From: Demequina sp. NBRC 110055
GTDB taxonomy: Bacteria; Actinomycetota; Actinomycetes; Actinomycetales; Demequinaceae
Assembly (NCBI RefSeq): GCF_002090135.1
Contig: NZ_BBRL01000007.1
Location: 62,001 to 126,000, forward strand
Reading direction: 5' to 3'
Length of the DNA stretch: 64,000 bases
Part shown: positions 1-9,712 of the stretch, in pieces
How positions within the stretch are numbered: the stretch's first letter is position 1
Layout of the letters: the number at the start of each line of letters is the position of its first letter
Notes under the pieces: generated by a model
Told to the model about the DNA's origin: nothing
Seen by the model: only the letters and a program-made list of their open reading frames with translations
Database searches by the model: none
Program-made: the position numbers and the translations under genes

Positions 1-18
1 ACCCTGGTCACCGCCTGA
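1..18 (+). CDS. 3' end of an upstream gene, probably UMP kinase (pyrH)
   Basis: Only the last five codons and a TGA stop are in the window, reading TLVTA. The assignment to pyrH is inference: pyrH normally precedes frr (tsf-pyrH-frr order), and a GTLV-type C-terminus is common in UMP kinases. No domain is visible, so identity cannot be verified from this window. Confidence 0.45.
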   Translation, partial: TLVTA

Positions 19-48
19 GCGGCGACTGCGACAGTCAAGGAGACAGAC

Positions 49-606
49 GTGATCGACGAGATCCTCCTCGAGGCCGAGGAGAACATGGACCGCGCCATTG
101 CCGTGGCCAAGGACAACTTCGCCTCCATCCGTTCGGGCCAGGCGTCCGCCGCGATGTTCGCGAACATCACCGTGGACTACTACGGCGCACCCACCCCGCT
201 GCAGCAGATTGCCGCGATCTCGGTGCCCGAGGCCCGTATGGTGCTCATCTCGCCCTACGACGCCTCCGCGAAGAAGGACATCGAGACGGCGCTGCGCAAC
301 TCGGACCTGGGAGTGAACCCCAGCGACGACGGCAACGTGTTGCGCATCGTGATGCCGCAGCTGACCGAGGAGCGGCGCCGCGACTACGTGAAACTCGCCA
401 AGTCCAAGGCCGAGGACGCCCGTGTGACCGTGCGCAACATGCGTCGCAAGGCCAAGGATCAGATCGATGCGGCCGTCAAGGACGGCGAGGTCGGCGAGGA
501 CGAGGGCAATCGCGCCGAGAAGGACCTCGACGCGATGACCAAGAAGCACGTGGACGCGATCGACGCTCTGCTGTCGGCGAAGGAGAGCGAGCTGCTCGAG
601 GTCTGA
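49..606 (+). CDS. frr: Ribosome recycling factor
   Basis: This is a 185-residue protein, the standard RRF length. With EF-G it splits the 70S post-termination complex. The N-terminal part, [17 protein letters not shown], begins the first long helix of the three-helix domain I. The [16 protein letters not shown] and [12 protein letters not shown] segments are diagnostic of RRF, and the charged C-terminal helices ([20 protein letters not shown]) close the bundle. GTG at 49 is chosen because AAGGAG (38-43) lies 5 bases upstream and the N-terminus matches the family. The gene sits 30 bases after the upstream stop and 27 bases before cdsA, as in a pyrH-frr-cdsA operon. Confidence 0.97.
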   Translation: MIDEILLEAEENMDRAIAVAKDNFASIRSGQASAAMFANITVDYYGAPTPLQQIAAISVPEARMVLISPYDASAKKDIETALRNSDLGVNPSDDGNVLRIVMPQLTEERRRDYVKLAKSKAEDARVTVRNMRRKAKDQIDAAVKDGEVGEDEGNRAEKDLDAMTKKHVDAIDALLSAKESELLEV

Positions 607-633
607 CCTCGGGCGGCCACGCGGGCCCCTGTC

Positions 634-1587
634 ATGAGTATTTTCCGACGCCCGGACCACGGCGACGCTGAGGATCCCGGGGAGGACACTCCCGGCACGC
701 CCGTGGATCCGGCACCCGTCGACCCACCCACCGCGGTGGGCGTGGAGTCACCTGTCCCGCAGGTGGCACCGGTGTCCCGTGCCGGTCGCAACATGCCCGT
801 GGCGACCATCGTCGGTGTCTCGATCCTCGTGTTCGCGCTCGGCATCGCCTGGTGGGACGCGCGCGCGTTTTCAGTGCTGCTGATGCTCGTGTGCGTCGCA
901 GCCGTGCTCGAGTGGCGCACCGCGCTGCGTCAGCACGACCGTCGCATCGCAGTAGTCCCCACCGTGCTCGCGACGTTGGGTCTCGGAGTGGCCACGTATT
1001 TCGGCGGTCCCGAGGGCCTCGTGGTCGCGCTCATGGTGGCGTGCGCGGGAGTCGTCGCCTGGCGAGTGGCCGACGAACGCATCGAGAACACGATGGCCGA
1101 TGCCATGGCATCGATTCTCACCGTGCTGTGGATCCCCTTCCTGGCGAGCTTCCTGATCCTTATGGAGACCGCAGGAAATGGCTGGACCCGCGTCCTCATC
1201 CTCGTGCTCGCCGTCGTCGGTAACGACACCGGCGGACTGTTCGCGGGGATGCTGTTCGGCAAGCACAAGATGTCGCCACGGGTGAGCCCCAAGAAGACCT
1301 GGGAAGGCTTCGCGGGGGGCCTCCTGCTTGGTACCGTGGCCGCCACGGTTGCCGCGTTTGTCCTGTACGACGGACGCTGGTGGATCGGTGCCGTCGCGGG
1401 GCTCGCCTGCTGCCTCGCGGCCGTCCTCGGCGATCTCGCCGAGTCCGCGCTCAAGCGCGACCTGCAAGTCAAGGACATGTCGAGCCTCATCCCGGGCCAC
1501 GGCGGCATCCTTGACAGACTCGATTCCATCCTCGTGGCCGCTCCCGCCGGCTACGTGGTTCTCGCTTTCTTCCTGGGGGCCACATGA
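634..1587 (+). CDS. cdsA: Phosphatidate cytidylyltransferase (CDP-diacylglycerol synthase)
   Basis: A 317-residue integral membrane enzyme that makes CDP-diacylglycerol from phosphatidate and CTP, the precursor of phosphatidylglycerol and cardiolipin (compare pgsA at 50222). The CDS-family signature spans residues 271-297 (SALKRD, then [11 protein letters not shown]). An upstream [12 protein letters not shown] motif is also family-typical. Residues 1-50 form a Pro/Asp-rich cytosolic tail, followed by about eight hydrophobic segments. The gene ends in an ATGA overlap with rlmN, implying translational coupling. Residues ADAMA are encoded by a one-mismatch copy of the dispersed 15-mer (1095-1109). 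Confidence 0.95.
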   Translation: MSIFRRPDHGDAEDPGEDTPGTPVDPAPVDPPTAVGVESPVPQVAPVSRAGRNMPVATIVGVSILVFALGIAWWDARAFSVLLMLVCVAAVLEWRTALRQHDRRIAVVPTVLATLGLGVATYFGGPEGLVVALMVACAGVVAWRVADERIENTMADAMASILTVLWIPFLASFLILMETAGNGWTRVLILVLAVVGNDTGGLFAGMLFGKHKMSPRVSPKKTWEGFAGGLLLGTVAATVAAFVLYDGRWWIGAVAGLACCLAAVLGDLAESALKRDLQVKDMSSLIPGHGGILDRLDSILVAAPAGYVVLAFFLGAT

Positions 1588-2696
1588 CCGACCGTCCCGT
1601 CCTGCAAATGGCCGCACCCCGCAGGGGTAAGCCGCCGCAGCACTTCGCCGACCTCAATCACGACGAGCGTGCGGCGCTGATGCGCGAGCACGGCCTGCCG
1701 TCGTTCCGCGCCAAGCAGCTCGCGAATCACTATTACGCGCACCTCACCGTCGACCCCGACGACATGACTGACCTCCCGGCCGATGCCAAGGGTGCCCTCA
1801 CGGAGGCGGTCTTCCCGCCGCTGATGAAGAAGGTCACGTCGCTGGCCGCCGACGGCGGCGCGACCCTGAAGACCCTGTGGGCGCTGCACGACAACGTCAA
1901 GGTCGAGTCGGTGCTGATGAAGTACCCCGAGCGCGCCACGCTGTGCGTGACGAGCCAGGCCGGCTGCGGTATGGCCTGCCCGTTCTGCGCGACCGGCCAG
2001 ATGGGGCTGACCCGCAACCTGTCGGCCGCGGAAATCATCGAGCAGGTGCGCCTCGCCGCCAAGGCCGCGCGCGACGGCGACCTGGGCGGCGACCCCGTGC
2101 GCCTGTCCAACGTGGTCTTCATGGGCATGGGCGAGCCGCTTGCCAACTACAAGGCCGTGATGGCGACAGTGCGCGCCCTTGTCGCGCCCGCCCCCGAGGG
2201 CTTCGGGCTGTCGACGCGTCACGTGACCGTCTCGACGGTGGGCCTGGTGCCCGCGATCGACAAGCTTGCGAAGGAGGGCATCCCCGTGACCCTCGCGCTG
2301 AGCCTGCACGCCCCCGACGACGAGCTGCGCAACGAACTAGTCCCGATCAACACCCGCTGGAGTGTCGACGAGGCGCTCGACGCGGCGCGGCGCTACTTCG
2401 ACGCCACCGGCCGGCGCGTCTCCATCGAGTACGCGCTGATCCGCGACATGAACGACCACGCCCATCGCGCCGACCTGCTGGGTGAGAAGCTGCGTGCCAG
2501 GGGAGACGGGTGGGTGCACGTCAACCCCATCCCGCTGAACCCCACGCCCGGATCCAAGTGGACCGCGTCCGACCCTGCCGTCGAGCAAGAGTTCGTCCGC
2601 CGGCTGCGTGCGCACGGAATTCCGACGACTATCAGGGATACTCGAGGCAGCGACATCGACGGAGCCTGCGGACAGCTGGCGATCAAGGAGGCGTAA
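1584..2696 (+). CDS. rlmN: Dual-specificity 23S rRNA / tRNA adenine-C2 methyltransferase RlmN
   Basis: A radical-SAM enzyme of 370 residues that methylates C2 of A2503 in 23S rRNA and A37 in some tRNAs. The iron-sulfur cysteines are C128, C132 and C135 (CGMACPFC). The two catalytic cysteines of the family correspond to C121 (TLCVTSQAG) and C362 (DGACGQL near the C-terminus), so the enzyme looks complete. GEPL, ST and SIEYALI motifs are also present. It overlaps cdsA by 4 bases and is followed directly by the DivIVA-like gene, whose GTG start abuts its stop codon. Confidence 0.96.
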   Translation: MTDRPVLQMAAPRRGKPPQHFADLNHDERAALMREHGLPSFRAKQLANHYYAHLTVDPDDMTDLPADAKGALTEAVFPPLMKKVTSLAADGGATLKTLWALHDNVKVESVLMKYPERATLCVTSQAGCGMACPFCATGQMGLTRNLSAAEIIEQVRLAAKAARDGDLGGDPVRLSNVVFMGMGEPLANYKAVMATVRALVAPAPEGFGLSTRHVTVSTVGLVPAIDKLAKEGIPVTLALSLHAPDDELRNELVPINTRWSVDEALDAARRYFDATGRRVSIEYALIRDMNDHAHRADLLGEKLRARGDGWVHVNPIPLNPTPGSKWTASDPAVEQEFVRRLRAHGIPTTIRDTRGSDIDGACGQLAIKEA

Positions 2697-3254
2697 GTGG
2701 CGGAACTGCTGTTCCCGAAGGTGGGGCCGATGCGCCTGGGATACGACCGCGAGGACGTCGACGAGTTCTTCGACAAGGCCCGCGCCGCCTACGAGCAGCC
2801 CGGCATTCCCGAGGCCTTCGCGCCGTTCGACGTGCGTCGCGCCAGCTTTGACCTCAAGCACGGGGGCTACTCGACCGTCGCCGTGGACTCCGCGCTCGAC
2901 CGCCTCGAGAGTGCCTTCGCGACACGGATTCGTGAGCGCTACGCCAAGGAGCACGGCCCCGACGCGTGGATGCGTGACCTCGCGGACCGCGCCCAGGCGC
3001 TGTACCCGCGCCTGCGCCGCCCTGAGGGGGAGCGGTTCGCTCACCCGTCGGGGATGCACAAGGGTTACGACGCCCGCGACGTGGACATGATTCTCGACCG
3101 CCTGGTGGCGTTCTTCGATGCGGGCAAGCCGTTGACGCCGGATGAGGTGCGCGGCGCCACGTTTGGTAGCCGCCGCGGCAAGAAGGCGTACTCGGAGCGC
3201 GTCGTCGACGTCTACCTCGCCCGCGCTGTCGACATCCTGCTCGGCGCGCAGTGA
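2697..3254 (+). CDS. DivIVA-domain repeat protein
   Basis: A 185-residue soluble protein made of short DivIVA (DivI1A-type) repeats. The clear copies are GYDREDVDEFFDKARAAYE (residues about 15-33), GGYSTVAVDSALDRLESAF (about 60-78) and GYDARDVDMILDRLVAFF (about 122-139), plus a weaker AYSERVVDVYLARAVDIL at the C-terminus. In Wag31/DivIVA such a unit binds curved membrane at the pole. Here there is no long coiled coil, so this is not the main DivIVA. GTG at 2697 follows the rlmN stop without a gap, and the gene ends in a GTGA overlap with dxr. Its function is unknown; a scaffold or septal adaptor role is inference. Confidence 0.8.
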   Translation: MAELLFPKVGPMRLGYDREDVDEFFDKARAAYEQPGIPEAFAPFDVRRASFDLKHGGYSTVAVDSALDRLESAFATRIRERYAKEHGPDAWMRDLADRAQALYPRLRRPEGERFAHPSGMHKGYDARDVDMILDRLVAFFDAGKPLTPDEVRGATFGSRRGKKAYSERVVDVYLARAVDILLGAQ

Positions 3255-4402
3255 CCCGGTCCGTCGCCCTCCTGGGTTCGACGGGGTCGATCGGCACGCA
3301 GGCGATCGACGTCATCGGCCGCAATGCCGACGACTACGACGTCGTCGCCCTCGCGGCGGGCGGGTCTGACCCTGGCCTCGTCATCGATCAGGCGCGCGCG
3401 GTCCGTCCCGCGTTCGTGGCGGTGGCCTCGGCCGATGCCGCGGCTGAGGTTGCGCAGGCTCTGCCCGGCATCGAGGTGGCCGGGGGAGCGGACGCGGTGG
3501 TGGAAGCCGCGCGTCGCGGTGCCGACGTCGTCCTCAACGGCATCACCGGTTCGGTCGGGCTGCGCCCCACCCTCGCCGCGCTCGAGGCCGGCAGCACGCT
3601 CGCGCTGGCCAACAAGGAGTCGCTCGTCGCCGGCGGTGCACTGGTCAAGGCCGCGCGGCAGCGCCCCGATCAGATCGTGCCGGTCGATTCGGAGCACTCG
3701 GCGCTCGCCCAATGCCTGCGCGGCGGCAGCGCCGACGAGGTGCGACGACTCGTGGTCACGGCCTCGGGTGGCGCGTTCCGCGGCCGCTCGCGCGAGTCGC
3801 TCGCGGACGTCACCGCGGCCGATGCCCTCCGTCACCCCACGTGGGACATGGGCGCCGTCGTCACCATCAATTCCGCCTCGATGGTGAACAAGGCACTCGA
3901 GGTCATCGAGGCGCACCTATTGTTCGACATCCCCATGGACCGTATCGACGTGGTGGTGCATGCCCAGTCGATCGTGCATTCGATGGTTGAGTTCGTCGAC
4001 GGCAGCACGCTGGCCCAGGTGTCGCCTCCCGACATGCGCCTGCCCATTGCGCTGGGCCTGTCGTGGCCCGCGCGCATCCCGGATGCCGCGCCCGCCATGG
4101 ACTGGACCCAGGCCGGCACGTGGACCTTCGAGCCGCTCGACGAGCAGGCCTTCCCCGCGGTGAGCGTCGCTCGCGAGGCCGTTGCCGCATCGGCCCTGCA
4201 CCCCGCCGTCTTCAACGCCGCCAACGAGGAGTGCGTCGCCGCGTTCATCGACGGCCGCCTGCCGTTCCTCGGGATCGTCGAGACGGTCCGGCGCGTTGTG
4301 GAGGCGTACGAGGCCCCCGGCGAGCTGACGTTGGAGGCCGTAGACGGTGCCGAGCGATGGGCGCGCGAGACAGCGCGCGCCGCCATCGCTGGCGCCCGCT
4401 GA
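3251..4402 (+). CDS. dxr: 1-deoxy-D-xylulose 5-phosphate reductoisomerase
   Basis: A 383-residue MEP-pathway enzyme converting DXP to 2-C-methyl-D-erythritol 4-phosphate with NADPH. The Rossmann motif GSTGSIGTQ starts near residue 8. The NKESLVAGG, PVDSEHSA and ASGGAFRG motifs carry metal and substrate residues, and HPTWDMG and NAANEECV complete the family signature. The GTG start at 3251 overlaps the previous stop (GTGA). ispG, another step of the same pathway, lies 1.4 kb downstream with rseP between them, the usual actinobacterial order. A one-mismatch copy of the dispersed 15-mer is at 3430-3444 and reads ADAAA. Confidence 0.97.
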   Translation: MTRSVALLGSTGSIGTQAIDVIGRNADDYDVVALAAGGSDPGLVIDQARAVRPAFVAVASADAAAEVAQALPGIEVAGGADAVVEAARRGADVVLNGITGSVGLRPTLAALEAGSTLALANKESLVAGGALVKAARQRPDQIVPVDSEHSALAQCLRGGSADEVRRLVVTASGGAFRGRSRESLADVTAADALRHPTWDMGAVVTINSASMVNKALEVIEAHLLFDIPMDRIDVVVHAQSIVHSMVEFVDGSTLAQVSPPDMRLPIALGLSWPARIPDAAPAMDWTQAGTWTFEPLDEQAFPAVSVAREAVAASALHPAVFNAANEECVAAFIDGRLPFLGIVETVRRVVEAYEAPGELTLEAVDGAERWARETARAAIAGAR

Positions 4403-4405
4403 GCC

Positions 4406-4411
4406 TAGGGT
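4406..4411 (+). promoter_or_regulatory. Candidate -10 box for a near-leaderless rseP transcript
   Basis: TAGGGT lies 6 bases before the rseP ATG, in the 15-base gap after dxr. The spacing places the start of transcription at the ATG itself. The same arrangement occurs before many genes here. No good -35 element is visible. Confidence 0.4.
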
Positions 4412-4417
4412 AGGGAT

Positions 4418-5728
4418 ATGGCAACCGTCATCGGCGTCGTCGTGCTCATCGTCGGCCTGCTGATCTCGATCGCGCTGCACGAGCTGGGGCACATGATCCC
4501 CGCCAAGCGCTTCGGTGTGCGGGTCAGCGAGTATTTCGTCGGTTTTGGCCCCCGGCTCTGGTCCCGGCGTGGCAAGGAGACCGAGTACGGGGTGAAGGCG
4601 ATCCCGCTAGGCGGCTACGTGCGCCTGGTCGGCATGATTCCTCCGGCCGATGTCGTCAAGCCCGTCCGGGGCACCGGCTGGGCCTCTCGCCTCATCGAGG
4701 ACTCCCGCGAGGCCGCGGTGGAGGAGATCCAGCCGGGCGAGGACCACCGGGCGTTCTACCACCTCACGTGGTGGCGCAAGGTGATCGTCATGATGGGCGG
4801 CCCGCTCGTCAACCTCGTGCTCGCCGTGCTGCTGTTCACCGGTGTGCTGTTCTTCATCGGCAGCCCCACCGCGACGCTCACGGTGGACTCGGTCGTGCCG
4901 TGCGTGCCCGCCGAGGGCACGGTGGAGTGCGCCGCGGATGACCCTGCCTCGCCGGCCGCCGAGGCCGGCCTCATGGCCGGCGACACCCTCACCGCCGTCG
5001 ATGGCCAGCCCGTCGATAGCTGGGACCAGGCCACGGGGCTGATCGCGGCATCGGCCGGACAGACCATCCCCGTCGATATCGTGCGCAACGGCGAGGCGAT
5101 GACGCTCGACGTCACCCCCGCCGTGCGTGAGCGCGCCGTCGTCGACGACGCAGGAGAGCCGGTGCTCGCCGAGGACGGCACGCCCGTGACCGAAACCGTC
5201 GGCTACATGGGCATGTACTCCGAGGTCGAGGTGCAGCGCCAGCCGGTGACCGCCGGCGCCGTCCTCACGTGGGATTACCTGGGCCAGACGGTTCACGTGG
5301 TGGCGACCCTTCCCGAGCAGCTCTGGCACACCGCGCGCGCCGCCTTCGGCTACGAGGACCGCGACGCGAACTCCGTGATCGGGGTCGTCGGCGTGGGTCA
5401 GGTGGCGGGCGAGATCGCGTCGGCCGACGTCGACGGCTACACGTTTGCCCAGCGCATCGGCGACATGTTGATGCTGCTCGGGGGACTGAATCTGGCCCTG
5501 TTTGTGTTCAACATGATCCCGCTGGTTCCGCTCGACGGCGGCCACGTCGCCTCGGCGTTGTGGCAAGGCGTCAAGAACGGAGCCGCACGGGTGCGGGGGC
5601 TGGCGGCGCCGGCCCCCGTCGACGTGGCGCGCATGATGCCGCTCGCGTACGGGATGTTCGCGTTCCTGCTGGTGATGGGAGCGGTGCTGATCTACGCGGA
5701 CATCGTGGCGCCCGTCACCGTGGCGTGA
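4418..5728 (+). CDS. rseP: Site-2 metalloprotease of the RseP/Rip1 family (M50)
   Basis: A 436-residue intramembrane zinc protease that cleaves membrane-anchored anti-sigma factors and similar substrates. The zinc motif is H21-E-L-G-H25 in the first transmembrane helix; the third ligand region is LDGGH, with D373, near the C-terminus. A PDZ domain (about residues 140-260, with [18 protein letters not shown]) sits outside the membrane between the helices. Two further hydrophobic segments flank the LDG motif. It lies between dxr and ispG, as Rip1 does in mycobacteria. Substrates cannot be read from this window. Confidence 0.93.
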   Translation: MATVIGVVVLIVGLLISIALHELGHMIPAKRFGVRVSEYFVGFGPRLWSRRGKETEYGVKAIPLGGYVRLVGMIPPADVVKPVRGTGWASRLIEDSREAAVEEIQPGEDHRAFYHLTWWRKVIVMMGGPLVNLVLAVLLFTGVLFFIGSPTATLTVDSVVPCVPAEGTVECAADDPASPAAEAGLMAGDTLTAVDGQPVDSWDQATGLIAASAGQTIPVDIVRNGEAMTLDVTPAVRERAVVDDAGEPVLAEDGTPVTETVGYMGMYSEVEVQRQPVTAGAVLTWDYLGQTVHVVATLPEQLWHTARAAFGYEDRDANSVIGVVGVGQVAGEIASADVDGYTFAQRIGDMLMLLGGLNLALFVFNMIPLVPLDGGHVASALWQGVKNGAARVRGLAAPAPVDVARMMPLAYGMFAFLLVMGAVLIYADIVAPVTVA

Positions 5729-5762
5729 GCCGGGCGTCAAGCGACAAGGAGATAATGAGACT

Positions 5763-6917
5763 GTGACCACCATCGGACTCGGAATGCCCGCCATGCCCGC
5801 CCCCGTCCTCGCGCCGCGGCGCAAGACCCGCAAGATCAAGGTCGGGACCACCTACGTGGGCGGCGACGCGCCCGTCTCGGTGCAGTCGATGACGACCACC
5901 AAGACGCACGACATCAACGCGACCTTGCAGCAGATCGCCGAGCTCACCGCAGCCGGCTGTGACATCGTTCGCGTGGCCTGTCCCACGCAGGACGACGCGG
6001 ACGCGCTGCCCGCGATCGCCAAGAAGTCGCAGATCCCCGTGATCGCGGACATCCACTTCCAGCCCAAGTACGTCTTCGCCGCGATCGAGGCCGGCTGCGC
6101 CGCGGTGCGTGTGAACCCGGGCAACATCCGCAAGTTCGACGACCAGGTCAAGGAGATCGCGCAGGCGGCGAAGGACCACGGCACGAGCCTGCGCATCGGC
6201 GTCAATGCGGGTTCGCTCGACCCGCGCCTACTGCAGAAGTACGGCAAGGCGACTCCCGAGGCACTCGTCGAGTCGGCCGTGTGGGAGGCGAGCCTGTTCG
6301 AGGAGCACGACTTCCACGACTTCAAGATCTCGGTCAAGCACAACGACCCGGTCGTGATGGTCGAGGCGTACAAGCAGTTGAGCGAGCGCGGCGACTGGCC
6401 GCTGCACCTCGGCGTGACCGAGGCGGGCCCCGCCTTCCAGGGCACCATCAAGTCCGCCACCGCCTTCGGTGCGCTGCTCAGCCAGGGCATCGGCGACACC
6501 ATCCGCGTGTCCCTGTCCGCGCCCCCCGTCGAGGAGGTCAAGGTCGGCCTGCAGATTTTGCAGTCGCTCAACCTGCGTGAGCGCAAGCTCGAGATTGTGT
6601 CGTGCCCCTCGTGCGGCCGCGCCCAGGTGGACGTGTACGAGCTCGCCGAGAAGGTCACCGCCGGACTCGAGGGCATGGAGGTGCCGCTGCGCGTCGCCGT
6701 CATGGGCTGCGTCGTGAACGGCCCCGGCGAGGCCCGCGAGGCCGACCTGGGCGTCGCGTCGGGCAACGGCAAGGGTCAGATCTTCGTCAAGGGCGAGGTC
6801 ATCAAGACCGTCCCCGAGTCGCAGATCGTCGAGACCCTCATCGAGGAGGCCATGCGTATCGCCGAGTCGATGGAGCCCGTCGAGGGCGCCTCGCCCCAGG
6901 TGGTCGCCACCTCATGA
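5763..6917 (+). CDS. ispG: 4-hydroxy-3-methylbut-2-enyl diphosphate synthase (flavodoxin/ferredoxin)
   Basis: A 384-residue iron-sulfur enzyme of the MEP pathway that reduces MEcPP to HMBPP. The TIM-barrel half carries [13 protein letters not shown], and the C-terminal half has the cluster motifs SCPSCGR and [18 protein letters not shown] at 5763 gives the conserved TTIGLGMP N-terminus and sits 11 bases after AAGGAG (5746-5751). An ATG at 5755 opens only a three-codon ORF. It overlaps the following GNAT gene by 4 bases. Confidence 0.96.
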   Translation: MTTIGLGMPAMPAPVLAPRRKTRKIKVGTTYVGGDAPVSVQSMTTTKTHDINATLQQIAELTAAGCDIVRVACPTQDDADALPAIAKKSQIPVIADIHFQPKYVFAAIEAGCAAVRVNPGNIRKFDDQVKEIAQAAKDHGTSLRIGVNAGSLDPRLLQKYGKATPEALVESAVWEASLFEEHDFHDFKISVKHNDPVVMVEAYKQLSERGDWPLHLGVTEAGPAFQGTIKSATAFGALLSQGIGDTIRVSLSAPPVEEVKVGLQILQSLNLRERKLEIVSCPSCGRAQVDVYELAEKVTAGLEGMEVPLRVAVMGCVVNGPGEAREADLGVASGNGKGQIFVKGEVIKTVPESQIVETLIEEAMRIAESMEPVEGASPQVVATS

Positions 6918-7837
6918 CCGATTCGCTGCTCCGGCGCGCTCAGCACACGCTGGCGCCGGCGCAGCGACGCGACCTTCCGGCCCTCGCGCAACTGTGTGCG
7001 GCCGATCCCGTGACCCATGTGGTGCCACGCATGCATCTCGATGCGGCGCTGCGCTCCGGCGTCGTGCCCGGCGGGCTGTGGGTGGTGCGCAGGCGCGTGG
7101 GACTCGGCCGCGAGATCGCGGGCCTCGTGTGGGCCGGCGCGAACCTGTCGGTCGCGTTGGCGTCCGTGGGGGAGGCCGATGCCGTGGATGACCTGCACGC
7201 CGACCTCGCCGCCGCAATGGTGGGGCGGCTGAGTCGCCCTGCGGCGCTCGTCGGTGAGGCCGCGCTCATGCTCGACCTGTGGGGGCGGGTCGAACCGTGG
7301 TGGGGGCCCGCTCGCGAGGTGCGCGAGCATCAGGTGTCGATGAGGATCGACGGCCCTGCGCAGCCGGTTGCACCTCTCGACGCCGCCGACGTGGACCTGG
7401 ACCCCGTCCGACTCGCGACCCCCGAGGACTACGACGCGCTGCTGCCCGCATGCGTGCACATGTTCATCGGCGAGGTGGGCTACGACCCCATGCGACACGG
7501 GCGCGCCGCCTACGAGGACCGGCTGCGCTTCCTCATCCGTGCCGGCCGGGCGTATCTGCAGATGGGCATCGTCGACGGCGTGCGCCAGGTGGTGTTCAAG
7601 GCGGAGGTGGGTGCGCTCGGGGGAGAGGTCGCCCAACTGCAGGGCGTCTGGGTGCATCCGGCCCTGCGCGGACGCGGGCTGGCGCGCGCGGGCCTCGTCG
7701 AGGTAGTCGACCAGGTGCGCGCACACACCGCGCCCACAGTCTCGCTGTACGTCAACGACTTCAACGATGCCGCGCTCGCGGCCTACCGGGCGGTCGGGTT
7801 CCGCGAGGTCGGGGTCTTCGCGACCGTGATGTTCTGA
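6914..7837 (+). CDS. GNAT-family N-acetyltransferase with N-terminal DUF4081-like domain
   Basis: A 307-residue protein. The C-terminal half (about 165-307) is a GNAT fold with an acetyl-CoA loop in [21 protein letters not shown] and the ending [18 protein letters not shown]. The N-terminal half is the DUF4081 type often fused to it. It starts in an ATGA overlap with ispG, an order conserved in actinobacteria (Rv2867c beside gcpE). The substrate is unknown. A one-mismatch copy of the dispersed 15-mer (7174-7188) encodes ADAV in the N-terminal half. Confidence 0.85.
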   Translation: MTDSLLRRAQHTLAPAQRRDLPALAQLCAADPVTHVVPRMHLDAALRSGVVPGGLWVVRRRVGLGREIAGLVWAGANLSVALASVGEADAVDDLHADLAAAMVGRLSRPAALVGEAALMLDLWGRVEPWWGPAREVREHQVSMRIDGPAQPVAPLDAADVDLDPVRLATPEDYDALLPACVHMFIGEVGYDPMRHGRAAYEDRLRFLIRAGRAYLQMGIVDGVRQVVFKAEVGALGGEVAQLQGVWVHPALRGRGLARAGLVEVVDQVRAHTAPTVSLYVNDFNDAALAAYRAVGFREVGVFATVMF

Positions 7838-7872
7838 CGCCTCCGCTGAGGCGAGCCGACGGTCGAAGCGCG

Positions 7873-7887
7873 ACCACGGCATCGGCC
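7873..7887 (-). repeat. Copy of the dispersed GGCCGATGCCGTGGC motif (one mismatch), intergenic
   Basis: On the minus strand it reads GGCCGATGCCGTGGT. It lies between the GNAT stop and proS, next to a small GGTCG/CGACC hairpin and a GCCTC/GAGGC hairpin (7848-7861) that may terminate the upstream transcript. Confidence 0.6.
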
Positions 7888-7896
7888 GCCCGCCAC

Positions 7897-7902
7897 TAGG
7901 CT
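7897..7902 (+). promoter_or_regulatory. Candidate -10 box, leaderless proS
   Basis: TAGGCT ends 7 bases before the proS ATG at 7910, and there is no Shine-Dalgarno sequence. This is the geometry expected of a leaderless actinobacterial mRNA. Confidence 0.5.
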
Positions 7903-7909
7903 TGACCCC

Positions 7910-9712
7910 ATGCTTCGCATGTCCACGATCTTCCTGCGCACGCTGCGCGAGAACCCCGCCGACGCCGAGGTCGCGTCGCACCAGCTGCTGGTCCGCGCCG
8001 GCTACATTCGCCGCGCCGCGCCCGGCATCTATACCTGGCTGCCGCTGGGCCTCAAGGTGCTCGCCAAGGTCGAGCAGATCGTGCGCGAGGAGATGGACGC
8101 CGCCGGCGGCCAGGAGGTGCACTTCCCCGCGCTGCTGCCGCGCGAGCCCTACGAGGCAACCGGACGGTGGGACGAGTACGGTCCCAACCTGTTCCGCCTG
8201 AAGGACCGCAAGCAGGGCGACTACCTCCTCGCACCCACGCACGAGGAGATGTTCACGCTCCTGGTGAAGGACCTGTACAGCAGCTACAAAGACCTGCCGC
8301 TGACGATCTACCAAATCCAGACCAAGTACCGCGACGAGGCGCGCCCCCGCGCGGGACTGCTGCGCGGGCGCGAGTTCATCATGAAGGACTCGTACTCGTT
8401 CGACATTGACGACGAGGGCCTCGACGTCTCGTACGCCGCGCAGCGCGCCGCCTACATCCGCATCTTCGAGCGCCTGGGCCTCGAGTACGTCATCGTGCAG
8501 GCGCAGTCGGGCGCGATGGGTGGCTCGAAGTCCGAGGAGTTCCTGTCTCCCACCGAGGTGGGCGAGGACACGTTCGTGCGCTCGCCCGGCGGCTACTCGG
8601 CTAACGTCGAGGCCGTCACGACGCCCGTGCCGGACGCGATCGACTGGTCCGATGCCCCCGCCGCGCACGTTGAGGACACCCCCGACACCCCGACGATCGA
8701 GACTCTCGTCGCCGCGGCCAACGCCGCTCACCCGCGCGAGGACCGTCCCTGGACCGCAGCGGACACCCTCAAGAACGTGGTCCTCGCCGCGACCAACCCC
8801 GCGGGCGAGCGCGGCCTGCTCGTGATCGGTGTCCCGGGAGACCGTGACGTCGACCTCACGCGTGTCGAGGCGGCCCTGTCGCCCGCGACGGTCGAGGCCG
8901 CGAACGAGGACGACCTCAAGGCCCACCCCGAGCTCGTCAAGGGCTACATCGGCCCCGAGGCCCTGGGACCGCAGGCCCGGCCCGAGGGCGTCGAGCTCGA
9001 CTCCGAGGACGACACCGCCATTCCGTATCTGCTCGACCCGCGCGTGGTGCCCGGCACGCGCTGGATCACGGGCGCCAACGTCCACGGCAAGCACGTCTTC
9101 GACCTCGTCGCCGGTCGCGACTTCGTGGGCGACGGCGTGATCGAGGCCGCCGACGTGCGCGCCGGCGATCCCGCCCCCGACGGCTCGGGTCCGCTCGAGC
9201 TCGCACGCGGCGTCGAGATCGGTCACATCTTCCAACTGGGCCGCAAGTACGCCGCGGCGCTCGACCTCAAGGTGCTCGACGTCAACGGCAAGCAGCAGGT
9301 CGTCACGATGGGCTCGTATGGCATTGGCGTCACGCGTGCCGTCGCGCTGCTGGCCGAGAACAACCACGACGACCTCGGCCTCGTGTGGCCCATCCAGGTC
9401 GCGCCCTTCCACGTGCAGGTGGTGGCGACGGGCAAGGACCAGGCGGTGTTCGACGCCGCCCAGGAGCTCGCCGCCGGCCTCGAGGCCGCAGGCGTCGAGG
9501 TGCTCTACGACGACCGCCCCAAGGTCTCGCCCGGCGTGAAGTTCAAGGACGCCGAACTGCTCGGTGCGCCCTACATCCTCGTCGTCGGCCGCGGTCTCGC
9601 GGACGGCGAGGTCGAGCTCAAGACTCGTGCGAGCGGTGCGAGCGAGAATGTGCCGGTGGCCGATGCCGTGGCTGAGCTCTCGCGCCGTGTCGCCGAGGCG
9701 CTCGCGGCCTAG
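7910..9712 (+). CDS. proS: Prolyl-tRNA synthetase, bacterial type with editing insertion
   Basis: A 600-residue class II synthetase. The N-terminus [20 protein letters not shown] is typical. Motif 2 is [19 protein letters not shown], and motif 3 is [16 protein letters not shown] near residue 470. The INS editing domain (about residues 220-400), which removes Ala-tRNA(Pro), lies between motifs 2 and 3. The C-terminal anticodon-binding domain runs from about 490 to the end. The stop overlaps the convergent lipoprotein gene by 4 bases. An exact copy of the dispersed 15-mer (9658-9672) encodes ADAVA 13 codons before the stop. Confidence 0.97.
   Translation: MLRMSTIFLRTLRENPADAEVASHQLLVRAGYIRRAAPGIYTWLPLGLKVLAKVEQIVREEMDAAGGQEVHFPALLPREPYEATGRWDEYGPNLFRLKDRKQGDYLLAPTHEEMFTLLVKDLYSSYKDLPLTIYQIQTKYRDEARPRAGLLRGREFIMKDSYSFDIDDEGLDVSYAAQRAAYIRIFERLGLEYVIVQAQSGAMGGSKSEEFLSPTEVGEDTFVRSPGGYSANVEAVTTPVPDAIDWSDAPAAHVEDTPDTPTIETLVAAANAAHPREDRPWTAADTLKNVVLAATNPAGERGLLVIGVPGDRDVDLTRVEAALSPATVEAANEDDLKAHPELVKGYIGPEALGPQARPEGVELDSEDDTAIPYLLDPRVVPGTRWITGANVHGKHVFDLVAGRDFVGDGVIEAADVRAGDPAPDGSGPLELARGVEIGHIFQLGRKYAAALDLKVLDVNGKQQVVTMGSYGIGVTRAVALLAENNHDDLGLVWPIQVAPFHVQVVATGKDQAVFDAAQELAAGLEAAGVEVLYDDRPKVSPGVKFKDAELLGAPYILVVGRGLADGEVELKTRASGASENVPVADAVAELSRRVAEALAA
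9658..9672 (+). repeat. Exact copy of dispersed GGCCGATGCCGTGGC motif
   Basis: Exact match near the 3' end of proS, read as ADAVA. It is one of seven exact copies in the window. Confidence 0.75.
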
